64,000 nucleotides of DNA, from positions 50,436-114,435 of the forward strand of contig NZ_JARADB010000010.1 in the NCBI RefSeq assembly GCF_028765165.1. The letters are read 5' to 3'. This DNA comes from Paenibacillus sp. MAHUQ-63 (GTDB taxonomy: Bacteria; Bacillota; Bacilli; Paenibacillales; NBRC-103111). The notes under the pieces are model-generated. The model saw only the letters and a list, made by a program, of their open reading frames with translations. It ran no database searches and was not told the DNA's origin. Below, piece after piece: positions 1-7,421 of the stretch; within the stretch, counting starts at the first letter, position 1, and each line of letters starts with the position of its first letter. A program made the translations under genes and the position numbers.

Positions 1-852
1 GTAGCCACCAATACGCCGGAGAAACATGTTGGTTATGCTCTTGGCATCATCTCCACTTCCAGCGCAGCTGCTTCCGTATTAGGACCGCTTGTGGGAGGGG
101 TTGTAAGTCACCTGATCGGCACACGTGAAACTTTTTTAATGGCCGGCGTGATGGTACTGATCGCCTTTATCATTGCATGGGTTTGGGTCAAGGAGCCTTC
201 CTTTATTAAATCCGAAGCGAAGCGGTCCGCAGTGCTTAACGACCTGAAGGATGCGGCGGCCAATCGGACGCTCGTTTCCGCGCTGTTCATTGTCTTCATT
301 ACATCAACGTCGATCATGATTGTGGAGCCGCTGCTTACGATCTATGTGCTTGAGCTGGGCTCCAGCCAGTCGTCCGCATCGCTTTATGCAGGTATTATTT
401 TCTCTGCGGTAGGCATCGCTACATTGATCGCAGCGCCGCGTTGGGGCAAGCTCGGAAGTAAGTGGGGCTACGAGAAGGTGCTGTTCATCGGGCTCATCGG
501 CGGTGGGATCGGAAATTTACTGCAATTATGGTTTCATGATCTGATCGGATTCGGTGCTTTGCGGTTTGTATACGGCCTCTTTTTCGCTGGCGTATTTCCG
601 GCGCTTAATGCCTTTATCGCTATCCATACGGAACCTGGCTTTCGCAGTCGCGCGTTCAGTCTGAATCAATCGGCCAATCAACTAGGCCTGCTGATGGGTC
701 CGCTAATTGGAGGCTTTCTCGCAACGCAATTGTCCATTCCCGTCGTGTTCGTTATCAACGGCAGTCTGTTATTGCTGGTGGCTGTTCTGCTTAAGCTTCC
801 GAAGTTTGCTTTCCAGCCCAGTCCATCCGCATTCAAGGAAATGTCGAAATAA
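1..852 (+). CDS. MFS drug-type efflux transporter, C-terminal part (5' end outside window)
   Basis: The frame is open from the first base, so the gene begins upstream of the window; 283 residues are visible. A Gly-Pro-Leu-Val-Gly-Gly stretch near the visible N-terminus (about bases 82-99) matches antiporter motif C of the 12/14-helix drug exporters, and it is followed by long hydrophobic segments typical of the second half of an MFS permease. It probably exports a small toxic compound across the cytoplasmic membrane by proton antiport (family knowledge); the substrate cannot be read from sequence. A decayed merR gene lies just downstream on the other strand, a pairing common for regulated drug exporters. 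The in-frame GTG at 91 is internal, not the start. Confidence 0.88.
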   Translation, partial: VATNTPEKHVGYALGIISTSSAAASVLGPLVGGVVSHLIGTRETFLMAGVMVLIAFIIAWVWVKEPSFIKSEAKRSAVLNDLKDAAANRTLVSALFIVFITSTSIMIVEPLLTIYVLELGSSQSSASLYAGIIFSAVGIATLIAAPRWGKLGSKWGYEKVLFIGLIGGGIGNLLQLWFHDLIGFGALRFVYGLFFAGVFPALNAFIAIHTEPGFRSRAFSLNQSANQLGLLMGPLIGGFLATQLSIPVVFVINGSLLLLVAVLLKLPKFAFQPSPSAFKEMSK

Positions 853-858
853 GCTTAT

Positions 859-1160
859 TTAGAAAAAATAGCAGGAGTATCTTTTTAGGTGAGCCACTAT
901 TCTCACGAGAAATCTTTGGAATGGACAGTTGTTGATTTTATCATCGATTCTCTCCAGCGTCTTTTCAAGCTCCTTCATTTGATCGATAACTTTCCCGCGA
1001 TACGTTTCTATAAATCCTCGTCTTGCTGTTATTGTAGAGACTTCACTATTTTGCAACGCGACAAACTGCTGCATCTCCTGAATAGGCATCCCCATCGCTC
1101 AGTTTATAAATGAGGTCGATTGGCTAGACATCTCAGAAGAGATGTCCATGACCTCCTCTT
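859..1160 (-). pseudogene. Decayed MerR-family regulator (HTH lost, stop and frameshift)
   Basis: On the minus strand the last 78 codons (1095-859) read GMPIQEMQQFVALQ followed by a charged coiled coil (MKELEKTLERIDDKI), which is the effector and dimerisation half of a MerR-family protein. Just upstream the matching residues continue in another frame (DLIYKLS, about 1119-1099), interrupted by a TAG a few codons earlier, and a ribosome-site-like AGGAGG stands before an ATG near 1150. The winged HTH is missing. I infer an internal deletion plus a frameshift and a nonsense change, so no DNA-binding protein can be made. It was probably the regulator of the neighbouring MFS exporter. Confidence 0.72.
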
Positions 1161-1190
1161 TTCACATGCGTATTACAGAATGCAAGACTA

Positions 1191-1218
1191 TTGACTCAGC
1201 TTCATTAATATGTATAAT
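1191..1218 (+). promoter_or_regulatory. Sigma-A type promoter
   Basis: TTGACT at 1191-1196 and TATAAT at 1213-1218 are separated by 16 bases. Transcription would start near 1225 and run through the hairpin at 1284-1332 into the HD-domain gene. Confidence 0.7.
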
Positions 1219-1283
1219 AAAAATGTACAATTTATGGAATCAACAAACTGTTAAACTGTGGTTATCCCACTCTCATTATTGAT

Positions 1284-1332
1284 GAGCCGGTTTTCGTATC
1301 TCTTGCAGATATGAACCGGCTCTTTATTTTTT
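1284..1332 (+). terminator. Leader terminator/attenuator-like hairpin before the HD gene
   Basis: GAGCCGGTT (1284-1292) pairs perfectly with AACCGGCTC (1314-1322). An inner stem TATCT/AGATA (1297-1301, 1307-1311) closes a five-base loop, and the outer stem is followed by TTTATTTTTT. This is a well-formed intrinsic terminator lying between the promoter at 1191 and the ribosome site at about 1336. It could be the end of a roughly 100-nt RNA or a transcription attenuator. No known riboswitch class is recognised in the leader. Confidence 0.65.
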
Positions 1333-1349
1333 GCCAAAGGAGAATTCAA

Positions 1350-2324
1350 ATGTATCTTTTCGATCAGATCAATGAATACTTTGATCCTTTCTATCAGATC
1401 CAAATTCAGGTGTTTCCATGGGAGATGGAGCTGATCCAGACTTCTGCTGTTCGAAGGCTGAAGTTTTTATCCCATTACGGAACAGGCTCGTTCATCACAT
1501 CCGCTAAGCATAGCAGATTTGAACATACGATTGGAGTCTGGACAATTGTTTCTACTTTCTTCCCGAAGGATGAGGAGTTGCGCATTGCCTCCCTACTTCA
1601 TGACATTGGGCATCTGCCTTTCTCACACGCGGTAGAAAATACGCTTGGTTTTAACCACCATACAATTACAGAAGAAAGGATCTATGGGAATGAAGTCTCA
1701 ACTATATTGAAAAAGTATGGATTTTCACCCGATCGCATCATTGAAATCTTAAATATTGATTCTCCGCTCTCACATAAAACACCGTTTTTAAGCGCGGATC
1801 ATTTGGACAGCTTTTTACGTGATTCATACATGCTTGGGAGGGCATCAATCCATCCGGCTTCTATTTTGAAGCGCATCCGTTTTAATGGTAATTTTGTTGA
1901 GGCGGATCTAGCTACTAGCAAAAGTATTCTGAGCGCGATTCATTACGATCATATTACTTTTCTTCACCCGCTTACGTTAGCATTGGATGCGCTTTTGTCT
2001 AAAGCAATCGCGATCTTCGCTAAAAATCAACGAGTGGGTTTACAATTTATTGTTCCTCTGACCAATAACGAATTACTTGATCTTCTACTGAGTTCCGGGA
2101 TCGAAGAGGTCCGGAAAATAATGTCAATAATAATGTGGTATCCTGAGAAAGTAGTCATTCATTCCGGGGATTTTGAAGGTGCCGAGAAGGTTGAGGTACG
2201 GAAGGTGTATGATAAGACGCCTCTCGTTGACGGGAAAGCGCTTATCTCAATCTGTCAAGAGAGCCGAGAGCTGATAGATAATATTTGTTCTTTGAAAAAG
2301 TGTTATTATTATTCTTACTCGTAA
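1350..2324 (+). CDS. HD-domain phosphohydrolase
   Basis: 324 residues from the ATG at 1350, which has AAAGGAG eight bases upstream; an earlier in-frame ATG at 1311 lies inside the leader hairpin and is unlikely. The N-terminal half holds the HD metal-site signature: SRFEHTIGVW (first His), then LLHDIGHLPFSH (the HD pair and a further His), and later a SADHLDS stretch with another Asp. This is the arrangement of the dGTPase/SAMHD1-like branch of HD proteins (YwfO-like), which hydrolyse nucleotides or other phosphate esters. The substrate is not evident. The gene stands alone, between a leader terminator and an IS110 remnant. Confidence 0.85.
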   Translation: MYLFDQINEYFDPFYQIQIQVFPWEMELIQTSAVRRLKFLSHYGTGSFITSAKHSRFEHTIGVWTIVSTFFPKDEELRIASLLHDIGHLPFSHAVENTLGFNHHTITEERIYGNEVSTILKKYGFSPDRIIEILNIDSPLSHKTPFLSADHLDSFLRDSYMLGRASIHPASILKRIRFNGNFVEADLATSKSILSAIHYDHITFLHPLTLALDALLSKAIAIFAKNQRVGLQFIVPLTNNELLDLLLSSGIEEVRKIMSIIMWYPEKVVIHSGDFEGAEKVEVRKVYDKTPLVDGKALISICQESRELIDNICSLKKCYYYSYS

Positions 2325-2341
2325 CAAATACGACAGAATTA

Positions 2342-2798
2342 GCAAAGCTCGAACTTAAGCTGCTGTTAACACAGTACGAGTTGCATTAAAGGTATTGGTC
2401 GGGTTAGCATAGCTGGATTTCTGGCTGAAGTTGGCGACATTGAGCGTTACCGGCATCCTAATCAAATCATAAAGCTAGCGGGCTTGAACTTAAAAGAAAA
2501 TACGTCCGGTAAACACAAGGGACAGACAAAGATCACCAAGCGTGGTCGTAAGCGGCTACGAGCACTACTATTTCGCGTCATCATGCCACTGGTGGCTAAG
2601 AACCGAGCATTTAAGGCCTTACATCAGTACTACACCAAACGGTCAGATAATCCCTTGACAAAGATGCAGTCGCGCATTGCGCTATGCAATAAGCTGATTC
2701 GAGTTCTCTTTGGTGTCCTAAAAAAGGGTCATCGGTGTTGTGAAGAAAAGATGTTGCAGGATATCCCCCAATTCACGGCAGTGTCGTTAGCGGCTTAG
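2342..2798 (+). pseudogene. IS110-family transposase remnant (Transposase_20 part)
   Basis: Two matching pieces of one transposase lie in different frames. Bases 2342-2386 read ELKLLLTQYELH before a TAA. From about 2388 another frame reads IKGIGRVSIAGFLAEVGDIERY, then KLAGLNLKENTSGKHKGQTK and a basic C-terminal region ending at 2798. The second part is the Transposase_20 (pseudo-HhH) domain typical of IS110 elements. The DEDD catalytic N-terminal domain is absent, and the junction suggests an internal deletion with a frame change. IS110 elements lack classic terminal inverted repeats, so the element ends cannot be placed. Confidence 0.85.
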
Positions 2799-2951
2799 AT
2801 TCAATGTTTTCATAGAAGTCGAAATATTAGAAGGGATAGACAATTGAAGCACATCAATAGACCATTGCACTGGGAGACTATAGTTCAATCAAGAAATGAA
2901 GGCAGCAAGAGCGACGTATAGGATAATGCACAGGGTCTAGGAGTGATGAAC

Positions 2952-3263
2952 ATGTCTGTACCTGATGTAGAAGCGAAAATAACTTTTTTAAAGAATGGCG
3001 TAAGAACAAGACCTGTCTTCACAGGGTACCGTCCTAACCATCTGGTTACTGACAATTATCTAACTTCTGGAGCACACCATCATTATGAAAAAGACAAAGT
3101 TGAAATGGGTGAGACTGTATTAGGAACGATTACCTTCATTTCTCCAGAAGCTTATCCGAATACTTTGTGGATTGGTAAAATAATAAATATTCAAGAAGGG
3201 TCTAGAATTGTAGGCCATGCCGAGAGTACAAAGGTTTTCAATTTACAATTGTTAAAAAATTGA
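2952..3263 (+). CDS. Small protein with EF-Tu domain-like beta-barrel
   Basis: 103 residues. Three in-frame starts occur (GTG 2943, ATG 2946, ATG 2952); only 2952 leaves normal spacing to TAGGAG at 2938-2943, so I chose it. The sequence resembles small Bacillales proteins related to domain III of elongation factor Tu: a FTGYRP stretch, then alternating beta strands with GETVLGTITFISPEAYP and a QEGSRIVGHA segment close to the C-terminus. It has no GTPase domain and its role is unknown. A perfect hairpin terminator follows at 3326. Confidence 0.65.
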   Translation: MSVPDVEAKITFLKNGVRTRPVFTGYRPNHLVTDNYLTSGAHHHYEKDKVEMGETVLGTITFISPEAYPNTLWIGKIINIQEGSRIVGHAESTKVFNLQLLKN

Positions 3264-3325
3264 CAGCAGTAGAACCGGATGATTAACCTAACGGGAGAAC
3301 GATAGTTGAATAAGCAACCAGGTTG

Positions 3326-3353
3326 AAGCTGCCGATCTGATCGGCAGCTTTAT
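3326..3353 (+). terminator. Rho-independent terminator
   Basis: AAGCTGCCGAT and ATCGGCAGCTT form a perfect 11-bp stem with a 3-base loop, followed by TATT. It ends the EF-Tu-like gene. Confidence 0.75.
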
Positions 3354-3442
3354 TACGTTAACTGGCAGGAATATGCAACTTTCTCTTTTGTTATAATGTC
3401 TAATATTATGTAGAAAAAACAAGGAAGTCGGTGGTGGGAAAT

Positions 3443-3724
3443 ATGCGTAGGACCTTGAATTTTAAATTAATTTTGCCAAGCATCCAAATCATTCTCACTA
3501 TTATTTCTGTACTAATAGATCAAAGTTTCAACCATGGGCGTGGCGAGGGTGTTAATCAAGTAACAGCCAATTATGTAAGCAATATCGAATTTTTCATTAA
3601 GTTCTTACTTGGATACGATGATATCGTCAATTACAATTTCAGATTAATCACAGTATTATTGGCTATTGGCTTTTGGTATTTAGTCGGCTTTGCGGTTAAT
3701 AAATCGATAAAACATTTCAGATAA
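3443..3724 (+). CDS. Small membrane protein of unknown function
   Basis: 93 residues from the ATG at 3443, with a GGTGGTGGG purine run just upstream (a GTG at 3431 is inside that run). Two hydrophobic segments are visible, roughly residues 9-26 and 67-87, separated by a polar loop containing NHGRGEGVNQ, and the tail is basic (NKSIKHFR). This suggests a two-helix membrane protein with both ends on the same side. No family is recognised. It sits in an AT-rich stretch and appears to be a single-gene unit. Confidence 0.6.
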   Translation: MRRTLNFKLILPSIQIILTIISVLIDQSFNHGRGEGVNQVTANYVSNIEFFIKFLLGYDDIVNYNFRLITVLLAIGFWYLVGFAVNKSIKHFR

Positions 3725-3817
3725 AAACTATATTAGTCGTTCAACTAACGAATACGATAGCAATAACTAGGGGTTATAATTTGGGTTTGAACTTTACAAC
3801 GAAAGGATGAATTCTCT

Positions 3818-4309
3818 GTGGATCTCCAGGTGAAAAATATTTCGGATAACCAAGTAGCGGATTTTTGTTCAATTCTAAAAGAAGTAGTTATGTGGCTGCA
3901 TACTCAAGGTCAAGGTATGTGGAGTCTTGAACAGGTATCCAGGGAAAAAATATTAAGTGAGTATTCGATTGAAGAAATGTTTCTGGGTTACATGGAGGAT
4001 GTTCCTGTATCAACAATGATTCTACAGGAAGAAGATGATGTATTTTGGCCATCAGTGGTTAAAAATGAGTCGCTTTTTCTACACAAGCTTAGTGTACGAC
4101 GTCAGTTTGCCAATTTTGGATTGGCTAGGGATATGGTCAAGTGGGCAAAACAAGAGGCACAGAATCGGAATAAAAGATACCTCCGATTGGATTGTGCAGC
4201 TGATAGACCTAAGTTGTGCTCATTTTATGAGTCCATTGGTTTTAGTAAGGTAAGGGAACAAGTGTTGTTTAGAAAGTATCCAACAGCCTTTTATGAAATA
4301 GAAGTTTGA
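3818..4309 (+). CDS. GNAT-family N-acetyltransferase
   Basis: 163 residues from a GTG at 3818 preceded by GAAAGGA. The fold signature is visible: a beta-4 region LFLHKLSVRRQFANFGLARDM, in which the usual acetyl-CoA loop (Q/RxxGxG/A) appears as RRQFANFGLA, and then the C-terminal motif RYLRLDCAADRPKLCSFYES followed by IGFSKV, the common C-terminal beta strand of GNATs. It transfers an acetyl group from acetyl-CoA to an amine; the substrate is unknown. Proteins of this type in Bacillales are usually annotated only as GNAT acetyltransferases. The gene appears monocistronic. Confidence 0.8.
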   Translation: MDLQVKNISDNQVADFCSILKEVVMWLHTQGQGMWSLEQVSREKILSEYSIEEMFLGYMEDVPVSTMILQEEDDVFWPSVVKNESLFLHKLSVRRQFANFGLARDMVKWAKQEAQNRNKRYLRLDCAADRPKLCSFYESIGFSKVREQVLFRKYPTAFYEIEV

Positions 4310-4320
4310 TTATCATCTAG

Positions 4321-4425
4321 GCATTGAACTATGTCGGATTCGAGCGCGTGCTGAAGCTACATCGGAATTTGATCACCATGCATGCCTATAACGTCGCCAA
4401 TCCGGAAAAGTTAAGACATCAATAG
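4321..4425 (+). pseudogene. Orphan C-terminal coding fragment, unidentified
   Basis: The frame from 4321 to the TAG at 4423 reads ALNYVGFERVLKLHRNLITM and then HAYNVANPEKLRHQ. It looks like the last 34 residues of a protein but has no start or upstream domain. Its codon use is more GC-rich than the acetyltransferase just before it. It could be the tail of another GNAT-like protein, but I cannot name the family. Confidence in it being a gene relic is modest. Confidence 0.35.
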
Positions 4426-4445
4426 ATTCACTACTTTAATGCTCG

Positions 4446-4472
4446 AAGGGAGCTGCCCCCGTCAGCTCCCTT
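4446..4472. terminator. Hairpin between convergent genes
   Basis: AAGGGAGCTG and CAGCTCCCTT pair around a CCCCCGT-type loop. The T-tract is weak on both strands, so terminator function is likely but not certain. Confidence 0.45.
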
Positions 4473-4543
4473 GCGTGAAAAGACAGATGCGTAAAGGGAT
4501 CTGAGAGCCCGAATAGGCGCTTTAAGCAGCGTTCTTCTGGACC

Positions 4544-5410
4544 TCAGCCAAGAAGAACACTTCCGTCAAGAAACTCGTGGCTATATATGTCCGAAATTCT
4601 GTCCAGTACACGCTGCGCATGTTCTACAAATTTCAAGTCCGCAATCCGACTTTTTAACAAAAATACGCCACTCTCATTGCGGTGTTTGCCGAGGGCCCCC
4701 TCATATAATTGATCGGCGCCGTGGGTAGGCGGAGAGGAAAGAACCTTAAAAAGCAGTTCAAACCATACGGGCATTCCCGAGTCTTTTCCTTTTCTTAGAG
4801 TATTGTTTAGTCCCGGGTCAACGCTGCGGATCTTGATGCCTTCCTTGGCAAGTTGCGGCGCCACGGCTTGTGTCCACAACGATAGCGCCATCTTTGAGGC
4901 CGCATAAGGGCCGACCATTTTACGGAAAATTTTGGGATGCTCTAAGTTTTCGATTGAGAACTCCTTCGTAAATCTAAGCACCTGTGATGAAGTGTTAATA
5001 ACCGTTTTTAATCGACCGTTTGTCAACAGTTCCTTCAATTCCATCAGAATGATGTAAGGAACGACCGTCAATAATTCATAATGCTTTTCGCGGCCTTGTT
5101 TCGAATAGCTCAGCTCACTTAAGCCACCTCCGGCGTTGTTGAACAAAATATCGATCTGCCGCTCCTTTCCTTTGATCTCTTCCAAAGAGCGTCTCAAGCT
5201 GTCATAATCGGCGAGATCCGTCACTTTATAGGCTCGAAGCGATCCGTTCTTGAGGGCATTTCGAATGAACGTATCGTCCGCCGGAAAATCGGAACGGTTC
5301 AAAGTAATCACCTGCCAGCCCTGCGACAGAAATTTCCGGGCTAATGCCAATCCGATCCCCTGGCTTGCGCCTGTAATCAGTGCGATATGTTCTCGTTGGT
5401 TCGTATTCAA
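4544..5410 (-). CDS. Short-chain dehydrogenase/reductase
   Basis: 288 residues starting at a TTG (5410) with AAGGGGGGACATCCA directly upstream; a longer frame from an ATG at 5428 would put this purine run inside the coding region, so TTG is preferred. Classical SDR features in order: the cofactor loop TGASQGIG near the N-terminus, NNAGGG at about residue 90, a Ser in INTSSQ, and YAASK as the catalytic Tyr-Lys pair. It is NAD(P)-dependent; the substrate is not known. The inserted segment between Ser and Tyr (KEFSIENLEHPKIF) resembles the retinol-dehydrogenase/WWOX-like branch. It is the third gene of a minus-strand operon with the MDR and SDR genes upstream. Confidence 0.88.
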   Translation of the reverse strand: MNTNQREHIALITGASQGIGLALARKFLSQGWQVITLNRSDFPADDTFIRNALKNGSLRAYKVTDLADYDSLRRSLEEIKGKERQIDILFNNAGGGLSELSYSKQGREKHYELLTVVPYIILMELKELLTNGRLKTVINTSSQVLRFTKEFSIENLEHPKIFRKMVGPYAASKMALSLWTQAVAPQLAKEGIKIRSVDPGLNNTLRKGKDSGMPVWFELLFKVLSSPPTHGADQLYEGALGKHRNESGVFLLKSRIADLKFVEHAQRVLDRISDIYSHEFLDGSVLLG

Positions 5411-5458
5411 TGGATGTCCCCCCTTCATATTTCAAAACTCTCCGCTTATTTGAGCACA

Positions 5459-6448
5459 TCAGTCAGCGGCGGGCAGGAGAATCAGTTTGCCGTGGGCACG
5501 CTTGCTCTGACTGATCTCCAGGGCTGTACGCCAGTCGTCGAGTGAGAAAGTCCGGGCGACCGGGATCGTGAACTTGCCCTCTGCGGTATACTGGGCAAAG
5601 TCGCCGACAACGTCATAACGCAGGGTGTGTACTTCTCCGTAGCTGGCGCGAACGCCAAGTTCGGCGGCCGCGGCAAAATCGCTGACGGTTAGGACGCGCT
5701 GGGGAAGCCCATTGACGATATGAATCAGATCTTTCATGGCTCCCCCGATCGGTGCGGCATCCAGGACGAGGTCAACAGGCTGCTTCGCCAGTTCTGCTAC
5801 TCGCTCAACTAATCCATCACCGTACGAGGTCACCATCGCTCCCATGGCGCGGAGTTGGTCGGCGTAGGTGGAACCAGCGGTTGCGACCACATGAGCGCCG
5901 CGCATAAGGGCAATCTGGACGGCGGCGAAGCCTACGGTTGTGCCGGCTCCGTGAACGAGTACGGTCTGGCCCGACCTCACCCCGAGAGTATCAATCCCCC
6001 GGTAGGCGGTTTCGACCGCCATTGGCAGCGCTGCAGCCTGTACAAAGTCGAGTCCGGCCGGCATGCGGAACCAGTAGTACATAATCGCTCGGTCGGACGC
6101 GCCGGCGCTCGATCCGTCCATGAAATCTGCGGCACCAAGGACGGCATCGCCAATGGCGACATTGGTTACGCCTTCTCCAACTGCGTCTACAATCCCCGAC
6201 ACGTCCAGTCCAATACCGCGAGGAACCGGCAGTTGACTGGCAAAGTGTCCTCGGCACATCGCCCAGTCAACCGGATTTAACCCGCAAGCGCGTACGCTCA
6301 CGCGAATGCGTCCCGGTCCTGGTTCTGGGATCGCCGCCTCCTCCAAATGTAAGACATCGGTCGGCTCGCCGTAGTCGCGGAAGCGGATCGTCCGCATGGT
6401 AACAGGGTTAGATGCCTGATTCTTCACATCTTTGCTCAAATTGTCCAT
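5459..6448 (-). CDS. Zinc-independent MDR oxidoreductase (quinone reductase-like)
   Basis: 329 residues; the ATG at 6448 has GGAGGG nine bases upstream. It has the GroES-like N-terminal domain (ACGLNPVDWAMCRG, GLDVSGIVDAVGEGV) and a Rossmann domain with VLVHGAGTTVGFAAVQIA, where the usual GxGxxG is replaced by GAGTTVG. No structural or catalytic zinc ligands are visible, as in NADPH:quinone oxidoreductases and zeta-crystallins. It probably reduces quinones or enals with NADPH. It is the middle gene of a three-gene operon: the gap to the upstream SDR is 23 bases and the downstream SDR begins about 48 bases later. Base composition is GC-richer than the flanks, which could reflect transfer. Confidence 0.88.
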   Translation of the reverse strand: MDNLSKDVKNQASNPVTMRTIRFRDYGEPTDVLHLEEAAIPEPGPGRIRVSVRACGLNPVDWAMCRGHFASQLPVPRGIGLDVSGIVDAVGEGVTNVAIGDAVLGAADFMDGSSAGASDRAIMYYWFRMPAGLDFVQAAALPMAVETAYRGIDTLGVRSGQTVLVHGAGTTVGFAAVQIALMRGAHVVATAGSTYADQLRAMGAMVTSYGDGLVERVAELAKQPVDLVLDAAPIGGAMKDLIHIVNGLPQRVLTVSDFAAAAELGVRASYGEVHTLRYDVVGDFAQYTAEGKFTIPVARTFSLDDWRTALEISQSKRAHGKLILLPAAD

Positions 6449-6471
6449 TGCGATGTTCCCTCCATTCCTGC

Positions 6472-7230
6472 TCAGATCTGGGAGCCGCCTCCGTCAACAG
6501 GAAACTCAGCCCCAGTGGTATAGGTGGCGTCAAAGGCTAGGAAGGCTACGACTTTGGCGACCTCGACTGGATCGCCCAAACGCAACATCGGGATCTGCTG
6601 CGTCATCTGTGCCTTTGTCTGTTGGGCAGCTTCTATCGGCATTGACTTCTCCAAAATACCTGTATCAATGACGCCAGGACTGACTGCGTTGACGCGAATA
6701 TTTCGAGATAATAACTCGCGTGCCAGACTTCGAGTCATGGAGCGCAGCGCAGCTTTACTAGCTGCGTACGCACTGAGCATGGGGAGACCCACTACGTTCA
6801 CGATTGACGTAGTAAGGACTACCCCGCTTCCTGCGCTCAGGAGCGGAACGAGTTTTTGTACGGTAAAGTACGGCCCTTTGGCGTTGATTGTATGTATCTC
6901 GTCGTATGCTTCTTCGGTCGTTGACTCGAAAGAAGCAAAGCCCGTGACACCTGCGTTAACGAACAGGGCGTCTATTGTTCCAAATTCAGCCTTCACTCGA
7001 TCGGCTAACGCGTCGATATCCTTCAATGAGGCGGCATCGCTCAAGAACGAGATTGCGTTGTAGCCGAGTTGTTGTCGAGCCGCGTCAAGCGTCGCCTGAG
7101 TACGTCCAGTAATCAGAACGCGTGCTCCTTCATCCACTAGCAACTTCGCTGTCGCGAGGCCGATTCCGCTGCTACCTCCCGTGATCACGACGTTCTTGCC
7201 GGAGAATTTGCCTTTGCCGATTGGTTCCAT
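6472..7230 (-). CDS. Short-chain dehydrogenase/reductase
   Basis: 252 residues, the usual SDR length; GGGAGG stands nine bases before the ATG at 7230. The TGGSSGIG cofactor loop, NAG (in FVNAGVTG), a catalytic Ser in TTSIVNVVG, YAASK, and the terminal GAEFPVDGGG typical of glucose-1-dehydrogenase/FabG-like SDRs are all present. The Arg in ITGRTQ after beta-2 suggests NADPH preference. It is the first gene of the operon reading leftward, divergent from the TetR gene, so it is the most direct candidate target of that regulator. Confidence 0.9.
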   Translation of the reverse strand: MEPIGKGKFSGKNVVITGGSSGIGLATAKLLVDEGARVLITGRTQATLDAARQQLGYNAISFLSDAASLKDIDALADRVKAEFGTIDALFVNAGVTGFASFESTTEEAYDEIHTINAKGPYFTVQKLVPLLSAGSGVVLTTSIVNVVGLPMLSAYAASKAALRSMTRSLARELLSRNIRVNAVSPGVIDTGILEKSMPIEAAQQTKAQMTQQIPMLRLGDPVEVAKVVAFLAFDATYTTGAEFPVDGGGSQI

Positions 7231-7320
7231 TTGAATCGTCCTCCCTTTGTATAATCCGCAATCGGATGATTAGGTACAGGAACGATTATACAACAATCAA
7301 TTAACAAAATAAACTACTTT

Positions 7321-7342
7321 AATTAAATTAGTTAATTTAATT
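7321..7342. promoter_or_regulatory. AT-rich palindrome in divergent SDR/tetR promoter region
   Basis: AATTAAATTA and TAATTTAATT are perfect arms around a two-base GT spacer. It lies between the divergent SDR operon and the tetR gene, where a repressor would act. Its pure AT content means it could also be an incidental promoter-like sequence. Confidence 0.4.
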
Positions 7343-7390
7343 CATTTGATTATGGGTGTAAATAAAAGGCGGTAAATTTGTTATAATGTG

Positions 7391-7406
7391 TTTGACACGT
7401 ATCAAA
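7391..7406. promoter_or_regulatory. Candidate TetR operator
   Basis: TTTGACACGTATCAAA is a near-perfect 16-bp palindrome (one mismatched pair). It lies immediately downstream of a TATAAT at 7382-7387 and just before the ribosome site of the tetR gene, an ideal position for autorepression. Confidence 0.55.
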
Positions 7407-7421
7407 GGGAGGCACTAATTT

